A DNA stretch of 61,248 nucleotides, from assembly GCF_900110885.1 (NCBI RefSeq), contig NZ_FOFJ01000023.1:1-61248 (forward strand), in the 5' to 3' direction. Origin of the DNA: Azotobacter beijerinckii. GTDB taxonomy: Bacteria > Pseudomonadota > Gammaproteobacteria > Pseudomonadales > Pseudomonadaceae. Below the pieces are notes generated by a model. That model saw only the letters and a program-made list of their open reading frames with translations, was not told the DNA's origin and searched no databases. The position numbers were made by a program, and so were the translations under genes. Within the stretch, counting starts at the first letter, position 1. Each line of letters starts with the position of its first letter. Positions 28,604 through 38,607 of this stretch are shown here, one piece after another.

Positions 28604-30421
28604 ATGTCATCCTTCCCCTCCCTCCGGTGCCTGCTCGCTACCTGCGTCGCGTCGCTGGCGGCGCCGGTCGGCGCCGTGAGCTTCAACATCGGCCCGCTCG
28701 AGGCACAGCTCGACTCCACCCTGTCGCTGGAGGCCGGCTGGTCGACGGACCAGGCGGACAAGGACCTGATCGGCGCCGGCAGCGGTGGGCGCGGTCTGTC
28801 GGCGATCTCCGACGACGGCCGGCGTAACTTCAAGCGCGGCGAAACCTTCGCCAAGCGCCTGCGTGGCGTCCACGGCCTCGAACTGAAGCGCGGCGACACC
28901 GGCCTGTTCCTGCGCGGCGATTACTGGTACGACTTCGAACTCAAGGACGAGCAGCGGCCGTTCAAGGACATCGACGACCACAACCGCAAGGAAGGCGCCC
29001 AGTCCTCCGGTGCCCGGCTGCTCGATGCCTTCGTCTACCACCACTATGCCCTCGGCGATCTGCCGGGCTCGCTGCGCTTCGGCCGGCAGGTGGTCAACTG
29101 GGGCGAGGGGCTCTTCCTGCAGGGTGGTATCGACGCGATCAACCCCCTCGATGCCCAGGCTTTCCGGCGGCCGGTTTCGGAGGTCCGCGAGGGACGTCTG
29201 CCGGTCGCCCTGCTGCACCTCTCCCAGAGCCTGAGCGATGCCTTCAGCGTGGAGGCCTTCTATCAACTGGCCTGGGACCAGACCCTGAGCGACAACTGCG
29301 GCACCTTCTTCTCCCAGGCGGACATGCTGGCCGACGGTTGCGACCGCAATCTGGCGGTCCTTGGCAGCCGGGCCGACACTCTGAGCGCCGCCGACATCGC
29401 CGCGCTCAAGGCCCAGGGCGTCGCCTGGACCTCGCCCGACGAAGGGGTGCTGGTGCGCCGCGCCGGCGACCGCGACGCCCGCGACAGCGGCCAGTGGGGC
29501 GTCGCCCTGCACTATTTTGCCGACCCGCTGGACACCGAGTTCGGCGCCTATTGTATGAACTACCACAGCCGCGCGGGGATCTTCAGTACCGGCGTCGCCG
29601 CCCCGGCGGCGTTCGCCGCGAACCTGCCGCTGGCGGCGGCCGGCAACGCGCGCTACTTCGTCGAGTATCCCGAGGACATCCGCCAGTTCGGCCTGAGTTT
29701 CTCCACCACGCTGCCGGCCGGGACCCGCTGGCGCGGCGAACTCAGCTACCGGCCGAACGCCCCGGTGCAGATCAACATCAACGACCTCCTCGGCGCCACC
29801 CTGACCCCGCTCGACCCCGCCGCGGCGCTGCTGCAGGCCAGCCCGGGACAGGATGTCCACGGCTACCGGCGCAAGGAGATCACCCAGCTGCAGACCGGCT
29901 TCAGCCACCTGCTCGAGTCGGTGATGGGCGCCCGCCGCCTGACCCTGGAGGGGGAGGTCGGCTGGACCCATGTGGGCGGACTGGAGGGGGGGAGCCAGCT
30001 GCGCTACGGCCGCGATCCGGTATTCGGCGCCGGTCCGCTGCCGGACGGCGCCTGCCAGGCGCAGAACGCCGCCGCCCTGGCGGGCAGCTCGCAGAAGAAT
30101 CTCTCGCGCTACTGCGAGAGCGACGGCTTCACCACCCGCGACTCCTGGGGCTACCGGCTGCGCGCGACCTGGGAGTACCTCGACGTCCTGCCGGGCATGG
30201 ACTTTAAGCCGGGCATCACCTGGTCCCACGACGTGGACGGCTATTCCCCCGGCCCCGAAGGCAACTTCGTGGAAGGGCGCAAGGCGCTCGGCTTCAGCCT
30301 CGACGTCGCCTATCTGGACACCTACAGCGCCGGGCTGTCCTACACCGACTTCTTCGGCGGCGAGTACAGCACCCTGGTGGATCGCGACTTCCTGATGCTG
30401 AGCCTCGGCATGCGCTTCTAG
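28604..30421 (+). CDS. DUF1302 outer-membrane protein
   Basis: 605 residues from the ATG at 28604, with TGGAG 8 nt upstream. Signal peptide ending near PVGA-VSF, then a beta-strand-rich body with the DUF1302 hallmarks LRFGRQVVNWGEGLFLQGGI and AFYQLAWDQT, ending with an aromatic residue (LMLSLGMRF) as expected for an outer-membrane barrel. Members usually sit beside a DUF1329 lipoprotein and an RND-type transporter in substrate or lipid export clusters. Neither is here, so this is an orphan copy. Function unknown. Confidence 0.88.
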   Translation: MSSFPSLRCLLATCVASLAAPVGAVSFNIGPLEAQLDSTLSLEAGWSTDQADKDLIGAGSGGRGLSAISDDGRRNFKRGETFAKRLRGVHGLELKRGDTGLFLRGDYWYDFELKDEQRPFKDIDDHNRKEGAQSSGARLLDAFVYHHYALGDLPGSLRFGRQVVNWGEGLFLQGGIDAINPLDAQAFRRPVSEVREGRLPVALLHLSQSLSDAFSVEAFYQLAWDQTLSDNCGTFFSQADMLADGCDRNLAVLGSRADTLSAADIAALKAQGVAWTSPDEGVLVRRAGDRDARDSGQWGVALHYFADPLDTEFGAYCMNYHSRAGIFSTGVAAPAAFAANLPLAAAGNARYFVEYPEDIRQFGLSFSTTLPAGTRWRGELSYRPNAPVQININDLLGATLTPLDPAAALLQASPGQDVHGYRRKEITQLQTGFSHLLESVMGARRLTLEGEVGWTHVGGLEGGSQLRYGRDPVFGAGPLPDGACQAQNAAALAGSSQKNLSRYCESDGFTTRDSWGYRLRATWEYLDVLPGMDFKPGITWSHDVDGYSPGPEGNFVEGRKALGFSLDVAYLDTYSAGLSYTDFFGGEYSTLVDRDFLMLSLGMRF

Positions 30422-30446
30422 CCCGGGCGGGCCGGGCGCTTGTCGC

Positions 30447-32066
30447 TCAGCGCGAGGCGTTCAGCGCCGCGAGGATCTTCTCGTCGTGTCCGTAGATGTC
30501 CGGCCGGAAGGTCAGCTGGCCGCTGTCGTCGACCTGCGCGGTCCAGTAGGCCAGGAGGATCGGCACCGGCCGCGGCAGGTTCATGTTGCGGGTCTTGCCG
30601 CTGGCGAGGAGTTCCTCGAAGCGCTGGCGCTCGGCCGGGCTGGCGCCCTCCAGCAGCAGGTCGGTGAGCTGCATCGCCCGCTCCACACGGACGCAGCCGG
30701 AGCTCAGGGTGCGCGTCTCCTTGGCGAACAGGTGCTGGCTCGGCGTGTCGTGCAGGTACACCGAGAAGGGGTTGGAGAAACGGATGGCGATCTGCCCGAG
30801 CGGATTGTGCGGACCGGGGTCCTGACGCAGCATGATGCCGCTGGGGTTGTGCCAGTCGACGCTGTGCGGGTTGACCTCGTTGCCCTGGCGGTCGATCACC
30901 TTGAGGTTCTGGCTGGCCAGGAAGCCGATGTTGCTCTGGATCTTCGGCAGCTTGTCCTCGCGCAGGATGGTCGGCGGGATGGTCCAGCTCGGGTTCAGCG
31001 TCAGGTGGGTGATCTGCGACTTCAGCAGCGGCGTGGGCCGGGCCGGGCGCCCCACCTGGGTGCGCGTCTGCCAGAGCGGCTGGTGGTCGCGGAAGAGGGT
31101 CAGCTGGGCGCCGGCGATATCCACCAGCAGCAGGGTCGGCTCCATTTCCCGGGCCAGCCAGCGGAAGCGTTCGAGGTTGACGCGGACCTGATCCAGACGC
31201 GCGGCGGACGAGACGTTCAGCTCCGTCAGGGTGGATGGGCCGACGACGCCGTCGTCCTCGAGGAAGTGCCGGGCCTGGAAGCGCTTCATGGCCCCGACCA
31301 GGCGCGGTGTGTAGCGTTGGCGGTCGGACCCGGAGCCGGAGCGCACCTTGTCGGTCAGATAGCCCTCGTCGGCCAGGCGCCGTTCGAGCAGGGGGACGCG
31401 TTCGTCCGCCATGCCCGGACGCAGCAGATCGCCCGCCGGCACGTGCCGCCAGTTGCGCGGCGGGTGCTGGCGCAGCGCCGCATGGGCGCTGCGCAGCGCC
31501 CGATAGGGTTCGAAGTCCGGACGGGCCGCGGCGAAGGCGGCGGGCAGGTCGTCCAGATGGGTCGCGGCGAAGGCGGGAAACAGCACGGGGGGCGCCGGCG
31601 CACGGCTGTTCGGGGAGCGCCAGAGGGGCTCCGCCTGGGCCGGGTCGAGCTGGCCGTAGGCCAGGTGGCGCAAGGCTTGCAGATAGGCATGGGTGGCCAG
31701 GGCGTCGGTGCAGGCACTGCGCTGCGGATGGCTGGCCGGGTCGGCGGCGAGCTGGCGCAGGGTGGCGAGCTGGTAGCGGGCCGGGTCCAGGCCGTCGTCG
31801 ACTAGCAGGGCGAGCTGCTCGAGCAGCTTCTCCAGGCGGGCGTCGACCGCCCAGACGCGCTGGTCGCCGAGCTGGCGATAGAAGGCCGACAGCGCCTCCT
31901 GGCTGAAACCGTCGAGATCGAGGGCGGGCGCGGCGCAACTCAGCGACGGTTGCGCCAGCTGCTGGCGGATCGCCTCGTCGCCGGGCAGGGTTTCGGTCGG
32001 GTCCGCCTGGGCGAACCGGGTTGCCAGAAACAGGCCGGTTAACAGCAGTGTGCACTTTTTATACAA
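30447..32066 (-). CDS. L,D-transpeptidase of the YcbB/LdtD type
   Basis: 539 residues. Signal peptide (1-21), an N-terminal scaffold domain (about 40-215), a peptidoglycan-binding domain (about 225-300, RLADEGYLTD to DGVVGPSTLTELN) and a YkuD catalytic domain. The active site reads YLHDTPS, then SSGCVRVE with the nucleophilic Cys and conserved His. Such enzymes make 3-3 crosslinks in periplasmic peptidoglycan. Divergent from the smaller YkuD-type gene across 157 bp, which probably contains both promoters. Confidence 0.93.
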   Translation of the reverse strand: MYKKCTLLLTGLFLATRFAQADPTETLPGDEAIRQQLAQPSLSCAAPALDLDGFSQEALSAFYRQLGDQRVWAVDARLEKLLEQLALLVDDGLDPARYQLATLRQLAADPASHPQRSACTDALATHAYLQALRHLAYGQLDPAQAEPLWRSPNSRAPAPPVLFPAFAATHLDDLPAAFAAARPDFEPYRALRSAHAALRQHPPRNWRHVPAGDLLRPGMADERVPLLERRLADEGYLTDKVRSGSGSDRQRYTPRLVGAMKRFQARHFLEDDGVVGPSTLTELNVSSAARLDQVRVNLERFRWLAREMEPTLLLVDIAGAQLTLFRDHQPLWQTRTQVGRPARPTPLLKSQITHLTLNPSWTIPPTILREDKLPKIQSNIGFLASQNLKVIDRQGNEVNPHSVDWHNPSGIMLRQDPGPHNPLGQIAIRFSNPFSVYLHDTPSQHLFAKETRTLSSGCVRVERAMQLTDLLLEGASPAERQRFEELLASGKTRNMNLPRPVPILLAYWTAQVDDSGQLTFRPDIYGHDEKILAALNASR

Positions 32067-32223
32067 TGGCGGGCTCCGTAAGGCCTGCTGGACACTCGGA
32101 TCGAAAGTTGCAGGCTAGACTTCAGTGGTGCGGCCCCCATGATTACCCAATTGTCCGGCAAGGCAAAGGGCAGGGCAGCACGGAACGCTCTCAATACCCA
32201 ACCAGAAAGAGGCTTCCTTTTCC

Positions 32224-32934
32224 ATGTCCGCCCTTTTCCGGATGCTCTTGCTGACCTTGGCAGGCCTGTCCGCTACCGTCGACGCCGCGCCGGCTTCCCG
32301 TTTTCTGCTCGACAGCCTGTCCAGGACTGCCCCGACGCTGAACCGCGAGGTGCTGGACAGCGCACTGGCGGCCATGCAGTGCGCCCTCAACAACGGCTCG
32401 CCGCCGGCCCAGCGCCTGGCGGTGATCGACTTCTCCCTGCCGTCCTCGCAGCGCCGCCTGTGGATCTTCGACCTGGAGCGCCGGAGACTGCTGCTGGAGG
32501 ACTATGTCGCCCACGGCCAGGAGTCCGGGGAGGACTACGCCACGCGCTTCTCCAACCTCGAGGGCAGCCATCAGTCGAGCATCGGCCTGTTCCGCACCCA
32601 GGAAAGCTACGAGGGGGAGCACGGCTACTCGCTGCGCATGGACGGGCTGGAGCCGGGCATCAACGACCGGGCGCGCGATCGCGCCATCGTCATCCACGCC
32701 GCCGACTACGTGAGCCCGAGCTGGATCGCCCGCGAGGGACGCCTCGGGCGCAGCCACGGCTGCCCGGCGGTGCGCCCGGAGGTGGCACGGATGGTGGTCG
32801 ACAGCCTCAAGGGCGGGCAGTTCATGTTCTCCTACTACCCCGACCAGAAGTGGCTGGCCTCGTCGCTCTACCTGAATTGCCGACCGAAGCGGGTCGCCGC
32901 CATCCTGGCGTTGATGACGGGGGTGGACGGCTGA
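32224..32934 (+). CDS. Murein L,D-transpeptidase catalytic domain protein
   Basis: 236 residues. Signal peptide cleaved near VDA-APA. Catalytic signature with His159 (IVIHAADYV) and GRSHGCPAVRP holding Cys180, the YkuD-like pattern of the murein L,D-transpeptidase catalytic domain family. No peptidoglycan-binding domain. It could be a transpeptidase or an anchoring enzyme in the periplasm. Back-to-back placement with a YcbB-type enzyme suggests shared cell-wall remodelling. Confidence 0.88.
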   Translation: MSALFRMLLLTLAGLSATVDAAPASRFLLDSLSRTAPTLNREVLDSALAAMQCALNNGSPPAQRLAVIDFSLPSSQRRLWIFDLERRRLLLEDYVAHGQESGEDYATRFSNLEGSHQSSIGLFRTQESYEGEHGYSLRMDGLEPGINDRARDRAIVIHAADYVSPSWIAREGRLGRSHGCPAVRPEVARMVVDSLKGGQFMFSYYPDQKWLASSLYLNCRPKRVAAILALMTGVDG

Positions 32935-33054
32935 GGAGTTTCCCTGCCCTCCTTTTGTAACGGCGGGCAGGGAAATGGGCTTGCGCGCAAAATGCTCGAC
33001 GTTCCTTCGCAGTGTGCCAAGATGGCGCACCGAAGCTTCCGGAGCCCTTCCCCC

Positions 33055-33696
33055 ATGACCGCGCCCACCGCGATGATCCGCGAAACCTTCCCCGTCGGCC
33101 CCCTGCAATGCAACTGCACCATCATCGGCGATCCCGTCAGCAAGAAGGCCATCGTCGTCGATCCGGGCGGCAATCCGGAGCTGATCCTGGCGCGTTTGCA
33201 GCGGCACGGACTGAAGGTGGTGAGCATCGTCCACACCCATGCCCATCTCGACCACTTCCTCGCCGCCGGACAGCTCAAGGAGTTGACCGGTGCGACCCTG
33301 CACCTGCACCAGGGCGACCAGTTCCTCTGGGACAACCTGGAAATGCAGTGCCGCATGTTCGGCGTGCCCTACACCCCCGTACCGTCGCCCGACCAGTGGC
33401 TGAGCGACGACGAGGAGCTGGCCTGTGGCTGCGGCGTGGCGCTGCACACCCCGGGGCATACGCCGGGCTCGATGAGCTTCTGGTTCGCCGAGGCCAAGCT
33501 GCTGATCGCCGGCGACACCCTGTTCCACCGCAACGTCGGTCGCACCGACCTGTGGGGCGGAGACGCGGCCGCGCTCAAGCGCTCGATCAAGGAGCGGCTC
33601 TACAGGCTGGACGAGGAGGCCACGGTGGTCACCGGCCATGGTCCCGATACCTGCCTGGGCGACGAAATGCGGGAAAATCCCTTCGTCCGGGCCTGA
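33055..33696 (+). CDS. Metallo-beta-lactamase-fold hydrolase (glyoxalase II-like)
   Basis: 213 residues from the ATG at 33055. Dinuclear metal motif HTHAHLDH (60-67), downstream metal His in HTPGHTPGS, Asp in IAGDTLF and the last His in VTGHGPDT. The fold and LQCNCTIIGD N-terminus match YcbL-type thiolester hydrolases of the glyoxalase II superfamily. No C-terminal glyoxalase II helix domain is present, so the physiological substrate is uncertain. Confidence 0.9.
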   Translation: MTAPTAMIRETFPVGPLQCNCTIIGDPVSKKAIVVDPGGNPELILARLQRHGLKVVSIVHTHAHLDHFLAAGQLKELTGATLHLHQGDQFLWDNLEMQCRMFGVPYTPVPSPDQWLSDDEELACGCGVALHTPGHTPGSMSFWFAEAKLLIAGDTLFHRNVGRTDLWGGDAAALKRSIKERLYRLDEEATVVTGHGPDTCLGDEMRENPFVRA

Positions 33697-33704
33697 GGTC
33701 GCCG

Positions 33705-33752
33705 GGTGGGCAGCGTGCCCGCCCGACGTTGAACGGGGCGTTAAATCGCCCC
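33705..33752 (+). other. Two hairpins after the MBL-fold gene
   Basis: A stem of about 10 bp, CGGGTGGGCA/TGCCCGCCCG, followed by GGGGCG-TTAAAT-CGCCCC (33735-33752). No U-tract follows either stem. They may end the hydrolase transcript with weak efficiency or lie in the leader of the OmpA-type gene. Confidence 0.35.
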
Positions 33753-33881
33753 ATCTATAGCTATGGCGGCAGATTCCCCGTTCCGGAACCCTGCGGATGG
33801 TGTAGGGAATTTCCTGCCGTTTTCATGTTCAAATTGCCCTCCCTTTTCCAGGGCTGATGAATCGCTGAGGAGCCGTACTGC

Positions 33882-34589
33882 ATGTTTACTCCGTCTCGCC
33901 TGTTGATCGCCGCGACTGCCATGGCGCTGCTGGCCGGTTGTGCTACCAACAACAATCCCTACCAGACCCAGGACCAGACCCAGACCGCCGGGGATCAGGG
34001 CGGCATCGGCCGCACCGCCAAGTACGGCGGCCTCGGCGCGCTGGCCGGAGCGGCCGCCGGTGCGCTGATCAGCCACGACAACCGCGGCAAGGGCGCGCTG
34101 ATCGGCGCCGCGGTGGGCGGTGCCGCCGGTGCCGGCTACGGCTACTACGCGGACAAGCAGGAGGCCCAGCTGCGCCAGCAGATGGCCGGCACCGGCGTCG
34201 AGGTCCAGCGTCAGGGCGACGACATCAAGCTGATCATGCCCGGCAACATCACCTTCGCCACCGGCTCGGCGGATGTCGCCAGCAACTTCTATACCCCGCT
34301 GAACGATCTGGCGACCTCCTTCAAGCAGTACGACCAGAACAGCATCGAGATCGTCGGCCACACCGACAGCACCGGCGCCTACCAGAACAACCTGAGCCTG
34401 TCGCAGCGCCGTGCGCAGAGCGTGGCCAACTACCTGGTCTCCCAGGGCGTCAACGGCGCGCGGGTTTCCACCCGCGGCGTCGGTCCGGACAGCCCGGTGG
34501 CCAGCAACGCCACCGAATCCGGCCGTTCGCAGAACCGCCGCGTGGAGATCAACCTGCGGCCGCTGCCGGGCGCCACCCAGCAGCCGTAA
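33882..34589 (+). CDS. OmpA-family lipoprotein with glycine-zipper domain
   Basis: 235 residues. Lipobox LLAG-C (Cys20), a Gln/Thr-rich linker, a Gly/Ala-rich glycine-zipper segment (about 48-90: LGALAGAAAGAL and LIGAAVGGAAGAGYGYY) and a C-terminal OmpA peptidoglycan-binding domain (about 115-225; IEIVGHTDSTG and LSQRRAQSVANYL). Likely tethers the outer membrane to peptidoglycan. Resembles PA0833, which in P. aeruginosa also lies by pta-ackA. A terminator follows. Confidence 0.92.
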   Translation: MFTPSRLLIAATAMALLAGCATNNNPYQTQDQTQTAGDQGGIGRTAKYGGLGALAGAAAGALISHDNRGKGALIGAAVGGAAGAGYGYYADKQEAQLRQQMAGTGVEVQRQGDDIKLIMPGNITFATGSADVASNFYTPLNDLATSFKQYDQNSIEIVGHTDSTGAYQNNLSLSQRRAQSVANYLVSQGVNGARVSTRGVGPDSPVASNATESGRSQNRRVEINLRPLPGATQQP

Positions 34590-34613
34590 GCCGAGAGGCT
34601 TCGCGCAGTGGAG

Positions 34614-34642
34614 GAGCCCGGCCGATGCCGGGCTCTTTCGTT
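34614..34642 (+). terminator. Rho-independent terminator of the OmpA lipoprotein gene
   Basis: GAGCCCGGC (34614-34622), loop CGAT, GCCGGGCTC (34627-34635), then TTTCGTTT. A perfect 9-bp stem lying between convergent genes. The T-run is only on the plus-strand side. Confidence 0.8.
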
Positions 34643-36718
34643 TCAGCCGGCGGCGGTTCCGGCCTGGATCGCGGTGAGGGCGATGGTGAAGACGATGTCG
34701 TCGACCAGGGCGCCGCGGGAGAGGTCGTTCACCGGCTTGCGCAGGCCCTGCAGCATCGGGCCGACGCTGACGCAGTTGGCGCTGCGCTGCACCGCCTTGT
34801 AGGTGGTGTTGCCGGTGTTCAGGTCGGGGAACACGAAGACCGTGGCGCGCCCGGCCACCGGGCTGTCCGGGGCCTTCTGCCGGCCGACGCTGGCGATCGC
34901 CGCGGCGTCGTATTGCAGCGGGCCGTCGATCGGCAGGTCGGGTCGCGCCAGGCGGGCCAGGCGGGTGGCCTCGCGGACCTTCTCGACGTCCGCGCCCTCG
35001 CCGGAGTCGCCGGTGGAGTAGCTGATCATCGCCACCCGCGGCGGGATGCCGAAGGCCTGGGCCGAGGCCGCGCTCTGCAGGGCGATGTCGGCCAGCTCCG
35101 CGGCGTCCGGGTCGGGATTCACCGCGCAGTCGCCGTAGACCAGCACCTGGTCGGGCAGCAGCATGAAGAACACCGAGGACACCAGTCGGCAGCCGGGCGC
35201 GGTCTTGATCAGCTGCAGCGCCGGGCGGATGGTGTTGGCGGTGGTGTGCACGGCGCCGGAAACCAGCCCGTCGACCTCGTCCAGGGCCAGCATCAGGGTG
35301 CCGAGCACCACGTTGTCCTCCAGCTGGGCGCGGGCCGCCGGCGCGCTCAGGCCCTTGTGCCGGCGCAGCTCGACCATCGGCTCGACGTAGCGCTCGCGGA
35401 TCGCTTCGGGGTCGAGGATCTCCAGGCCGGCGGGCAGTTCGAGGCCCTGCGCGCGGGCTACCGCTTGCACCTCCTCGGGTTTGGCCAGCAGCACGCAGCG
35501 GGCGATGCCGCGTCGCTGGCAGATCGCCGCGGCCTGCACGGTGCGCGGCTCGCTGCCTTCCGGCAGGACGATGCGCCGGTTCGCCGCCTGGGCGCGCTTG
35601 ACCAGCCGGTAGCGGAACGCCGGCGGCGACAGGCGCGGCTCGCGGGGCGTGCCGCAGCGCCGGGTGAGCCAGGCGTGGTCGAGATGGCTGGCCACGTAGT
35701 CGCTGATCTGTTCGGCGCGCTCCAGGTCGTCCAGGGGGATCTCCCGGTTCAGCCGTTCCAGTTCGCGCAGGGTCTCCTCGGGCGTGCGATCCACGGCAAG
35801 CACCGGCAGGCCGTCGGCCATGGCCGGGCGGCACTGTTCGAGCACCTGCGCGTCGGCGGGCAGGGCGCTGCACAGCAGCAGGCCGGCCAGGGGCATGCCG
35901 TTGCGGCTGGCCAGGGCGGCGGCGAGGATCACGTCGTGGCGATCGCCCGGCGTCACCAGCAGGCTGCCGGGCCGGAACTGCGCCAGCAGGCTCGGCACGC
36001 CGGCGGCGCACAGCAGGGTGTGCTGCACGCGCCGCTGGCGGTAGTCGCCGGCATTGACGAGGCGCGCGCCGAGCAGGTCGGCGATGTCGCTGGTGCGCGG
36101 GGTGTTCAGTGCCTCGCGCCAGGGCACGCAGCCGAGCAGGCGCAGGGCCTTGCCGAGCGGCTCGGGCTGGCACAGGCGCTCGGCCAGCGGGCCGGGGCGC
36201 ACCTTGTTGAGGATCACCCCGGCGACCGGTGAGTCCTGGCCGGCGCCGAACAGGCGGGCCTGGATGTCCAGGCGGTCGCGCAGTTCCTCCAGGCTTTCCT
36301 CGGCGGGGGTGGAGACCAGGATCACGTCGGCGTTCAGGCTGCGCGCCAGCTGTCCGTTGAAGCGCACCGCATAGCCCACCTGGGGGCTCGGCACCAGGCC
36401 TTCGACGATCAGCACGTCGTGACCGTTCTCCAGCTGCTGCAGGCGGCCGAGGATGTCCTCCTGCAGCTCGTCCAGTTGGCCGTCGCCGAGGCGCCGTTCC
36501 ACCTGGGCCAGCGGCAGCGGCTCCGGCGGCGTCAGGTGGTGGGTGCGGGCGATCAGCGCGCTGCTGCGCTCCGGGCCGGCGTCGCCGGGGTGCGGCTGGG
36601 CGACCGGCTTGAAGAAGCCGACCTTCAGGCCGCGGCGTTCGAGGGCGCGGACCAGGCCGAGGCTGACGGAGGTGAGGCCGACGCCGTAGCCGCTGGGCGC
36701 GATGAGGAAGGTCTGCAT
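34643..36718 (-). CDS. pta: Phosphate acetyltransferase (long form)
   Basis: 691 residues, the long Pta with an N-terminal BioD-like/DRTGG regulatory part (about 1-340; starts MQTFLIAPSGYGVGLTSVSL) and the C-terminal catalytic PTA_PTB domain (about 375-690; VEPMVELRRHKGLS, then YGDCAVNPDP and VFVFPDLNTGNTTYKAVQ). Interconverts acetyl-CoA and acetyl phosphate. 18 bp downstream of ackA, forming an ackA-pta operon for acetate overflow and uptake. Confidence 0.96.
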   Translation of the reverse strand: MQTFLIAPSGYGVGLTSVSLGLVRALERRGLKVGFFKPVAQPHPGDAGPERSSALIARTHHLTPPEPLPLAQVERRLGDGQLDELQEDILGRLQQLENGHDVLIVEGLVPSPQVGYAVRFNGQLARSLNADVILVSTPAEESLEELRDRLDIQARLFGAGQDSPVAGVILNKVRPGPLAERLCQPEPLGKALRLLGCVPWREALNTPRTSDIADLLGARLVNAGDYRQRRVQHTLLCAAGVPSLLAQFRPGSLLVTPGDRHDVILAAALASRNGMPLAGLLLCSALPADAQVLEQCRPAMADGLPVLAVDRTPEETLRELERLNREIPLDDLERAEQISDYVASHLDHAWLTRRCGTPREPRLSPPAFRYRLVKRAQAANRRIVLPEGSEPRTVQAAAICQRRGIARCVLLAKPEEVQAVARAQGLELPAGLEILDPEAIRERYVEPMVELRRHKGLSAPAARAQLEDNVVLGTLMLALDEVDGLVSGAVHTTANTIRPALQLIKTAPGCRLVSSVFFMLLPDQVLVYGDCAVNPDPDAAELADIALQSAASAQAFGIPPRVAMISYSTGDSGEGADVEKVREATRLARLARPDLPIDGPLQYDAAAIASVGRQKAPDSPVAGRATVFVFPDLNTGNTTYKAVQRSANCVSVGPMLQGLRKPVNDLSRGALVDDIVFTIALTAIQAGTAAG

Positions 36719-36736
36719 GGGGCGTTCCTTGTCCGG

Positions 36737-37936
36737 TCAGTGGGTCTGGGCGTCGAGCAGCGCGAGGGTGTCCTGGGCGATCTGCTTTTCCTCGTTGGTG
36801 GGAATCACCAGCAGGCGCGGATGGCCGGGGGCGTTGATCGCGCCGGTGGCACCGCCGACGCAGCGGGCGTTGGCGGCCTCGTCGAGGGCCAGGCCGAGCA
36901 GCGGCAGGTGGGCGACGCTCCGGGCGCGCACCAGCGCCGAGTTCTCGCCGATGCCGCCGGTGAAGACGACCCCGTCCAGGCGCGGCAGGGCGCAGGACAT
37001 CGCGGCCAGCGACTTGGCCAGGCGGTAGCAGAACACCTCGATGGCCAGGGTCGCCGGGCGGTGGCCCTGGCTGCGCGCCTGTTCCAGGCTGCGCATGTCG
37101 TTGGACAGCCCGGAGAGGCCGAGCAGGCCGCTCTCGCTGTTCAGCAGGTGCTCGATCTCCGTGAGGCTCCAGCCCAGGACGCGGGCCAGATGGCCGTGCA
37201 GGTTGGGGTCGACGTCGCCGCTGCGGGTGCCCATCGCCAGGCCTTCCAGCGGGGTCAGGCCCATGCTGGTGTCGCGGCTCTGGCCGTCGACGATGGCACA
37301 GGTCGAGCAGCCGTTGCCGAGGTGGGCGGTCAGCCAGCAGCTGTCGCCGACCGCCAGCCCGCTGAACTCCGCGGCACGCTGGCCGACGTAGCGGTGGCTG
37401 GTGCCGTGGAAGCCGTAGCGGCGCACGCCGTGGTCGCGGTAGAAGCGCTCGGGGATGGCATAGCGGTAGGCATGCTCCGGCATGCTCTGGTGGAAGGCGG
37501 TGTCGAACACCGCGACCTGCGGCAGGTCGGGGAACAGCTGCATGGCCGTCTCGATGCCGAGCAGGTTCGCCGGGTTGTGCAACGGCGCCAGCGGCACCGT
37601 GGCGCGGATCGCCGCCAGGGTCTGCGCGTCGATCAGGGTCGACTGGGCGAACTGCTCGCCGCCGTGCACCACCCGGTGGCCGATGCCGTGCAGCCGGTCG
37701 CCGCCGGCTTCCTCGACCAGCGGCAGCAGCGCCTGCAGTGCGATGCGGTGGTCGGCGCCGGGCAGTTCGCGCTGCCGGCGGATGCGGTCGCCGTGCCACC
37801 AGCGCAGCACCGCTTCGGGGCTGTCCAGGCGCTCGGCCTGGCCGGCGAGCAGGGGCTGGGGGTGGGCCTGGCTGATCAGGGCGAACTTGAGCGACGAGCT
37901 GCCGCAGTTGATCACCAGAACGTTGCGTGTGGCCAT
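36737..37936 (-). CDS. ackA: Acetate kinase
   Basis: 399 residues from the ATG at 37936, with AAGGAGG four bases upstream. ASKHA-fold kinase converting acetyl phosphate and ADP to acetate and ATP. Motifs: [15 protein letters not shown] (N-terminal phosphate loop), [31 protein letters not shown] and FTGGIGENS. First gene of the ackA-pta operon, divergent from slyD. Confidence 0.96.
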   Translation of the reverse strand: MATRNVLVINCGSSSLKFALISQAHPQPLLAGQAERLDSPEAVLRWWHGDRIRRQRELPGADHRIALQALLPLVEEAGGDRLHGIGHRVVHGGEQFAQSTLIDAQTLAAIRATVPLAPLHNPANLLGIETAMQLFPDLPQVAVFDTAFHQSMPEHAYRYAIPERFYRDHGVRRYGFHGTSHRYVGQRAAEFSGLAVGDSCWLTAHLGNGCSTCAIVDGQSRDTSMGLTPLEGLAMGTRSGDVDPNLHGHLARVLGWSLTEIEHLLNSESGLLGLSGLSNDMRSLEQARSQGHRPATLAIEVFCYRLAKSLAAMSCALPRLDGVVFTGGIGENSALVRARSVAHLPLLGLALDEAANARCVGGATGAINAPGHPRLLVIPTNEEKQIAQDTLALLDAQTH

Positions 37937-38091
37937 CGATCCTCCTTGGGGTGTCGCTTTCGGTGCAGCGCGTGGCTTGACCGGACGCTGCCGAGCGAGC
38001 GCGTTCCGCTCGTCCAAGCCCGGTTCGCTTTCCCGTGGCGGCGCGGTTAAACTCGAAAACTCATTCTTCTTTTGTAAAAGGTTGTTCGCTC

Positions 38092-38577
38092 ATGCTGATC
38101 GCCGCCAACAAGGCTGTCTCCATCGACTATACCCTGACCAACGATGCCGGTGAGGTGATCGACAGTTCTACCGGCGGCGCTCCGCTGGTCTACCTGCATG
38201 GGGCCGGCAACATCATCGTCGGTCTGGAGAAGGCGCTGGAGGGCAAGCAGCCCGGCGACGAGCTGAAGGTCGCCATCGAGCCGGAAGAGGCCTACGGCGA
38301 ATACAGCGCCGAGCTGGTCGCCACCCTCAACCGCGCCATGTTCGAGGGCGTCGACGAGCTGGCGGTGGGCATGCAGTTCCATGCCTCCGGTCCGGACGGC
38401 AGCATGCAGATCGTCACCATCCGTCATCTGGAAGGCGACGACGTGACCGTCGACGGCAACCATCCGCTGGCCGGTCAGCGCCTGACCTTCCAGGTCAAGG
38501 TGGTCGACGTGCGCGACGCCCATCCGGAAGAGATCGCCCACGGCCACGTCCACGGCGAGGGTGGTCACCACCACTGA
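38092..38577 (+). CDS. slyD: FKBP-type peptidyl-prolyl isomerase SlyD
   Basis: 161 residues from the ATG at 38092. FKBP prolyl isomerase domain interrupted by the insert-in-flap chaperone domain (about 70-120), the SlyD arrangement. The His-rich tail GHVHGEGGHHH is a short metal-binding C-terminus. Acts as folding helper and nickel-handling protein in the cytoplasm. Divergent from ackA and followed by a strong terminator. Confidence 0.94.
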   Translation: MLIAANKAVSIDYTLTNDAGEVIDSSTGGAPLVYLHGAGNIIVGLEKALEGKQPGDELKVAIEPEEAYGEYSAELVATLNRAMFEGVDELAVGMQFHASGPDGSMQIVTIRHLEGDDVTVDGNHPLAGQRLTFQVKVVDVRDAHPEEIAHGHVHGEGGHHH

Positions 38578-38607
38578 GGCCGGCAGCCGGCCGACTGGAA
38601 ACGAACC

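Noticed and set aside
33741..37799. A 1352-codon open frame on the minus strand through pta and ackA
   Set aside because: Pro/Arg-rich translation without domains, in a different phase from the clear pta and ackA proteins, so it is a shadow frame.
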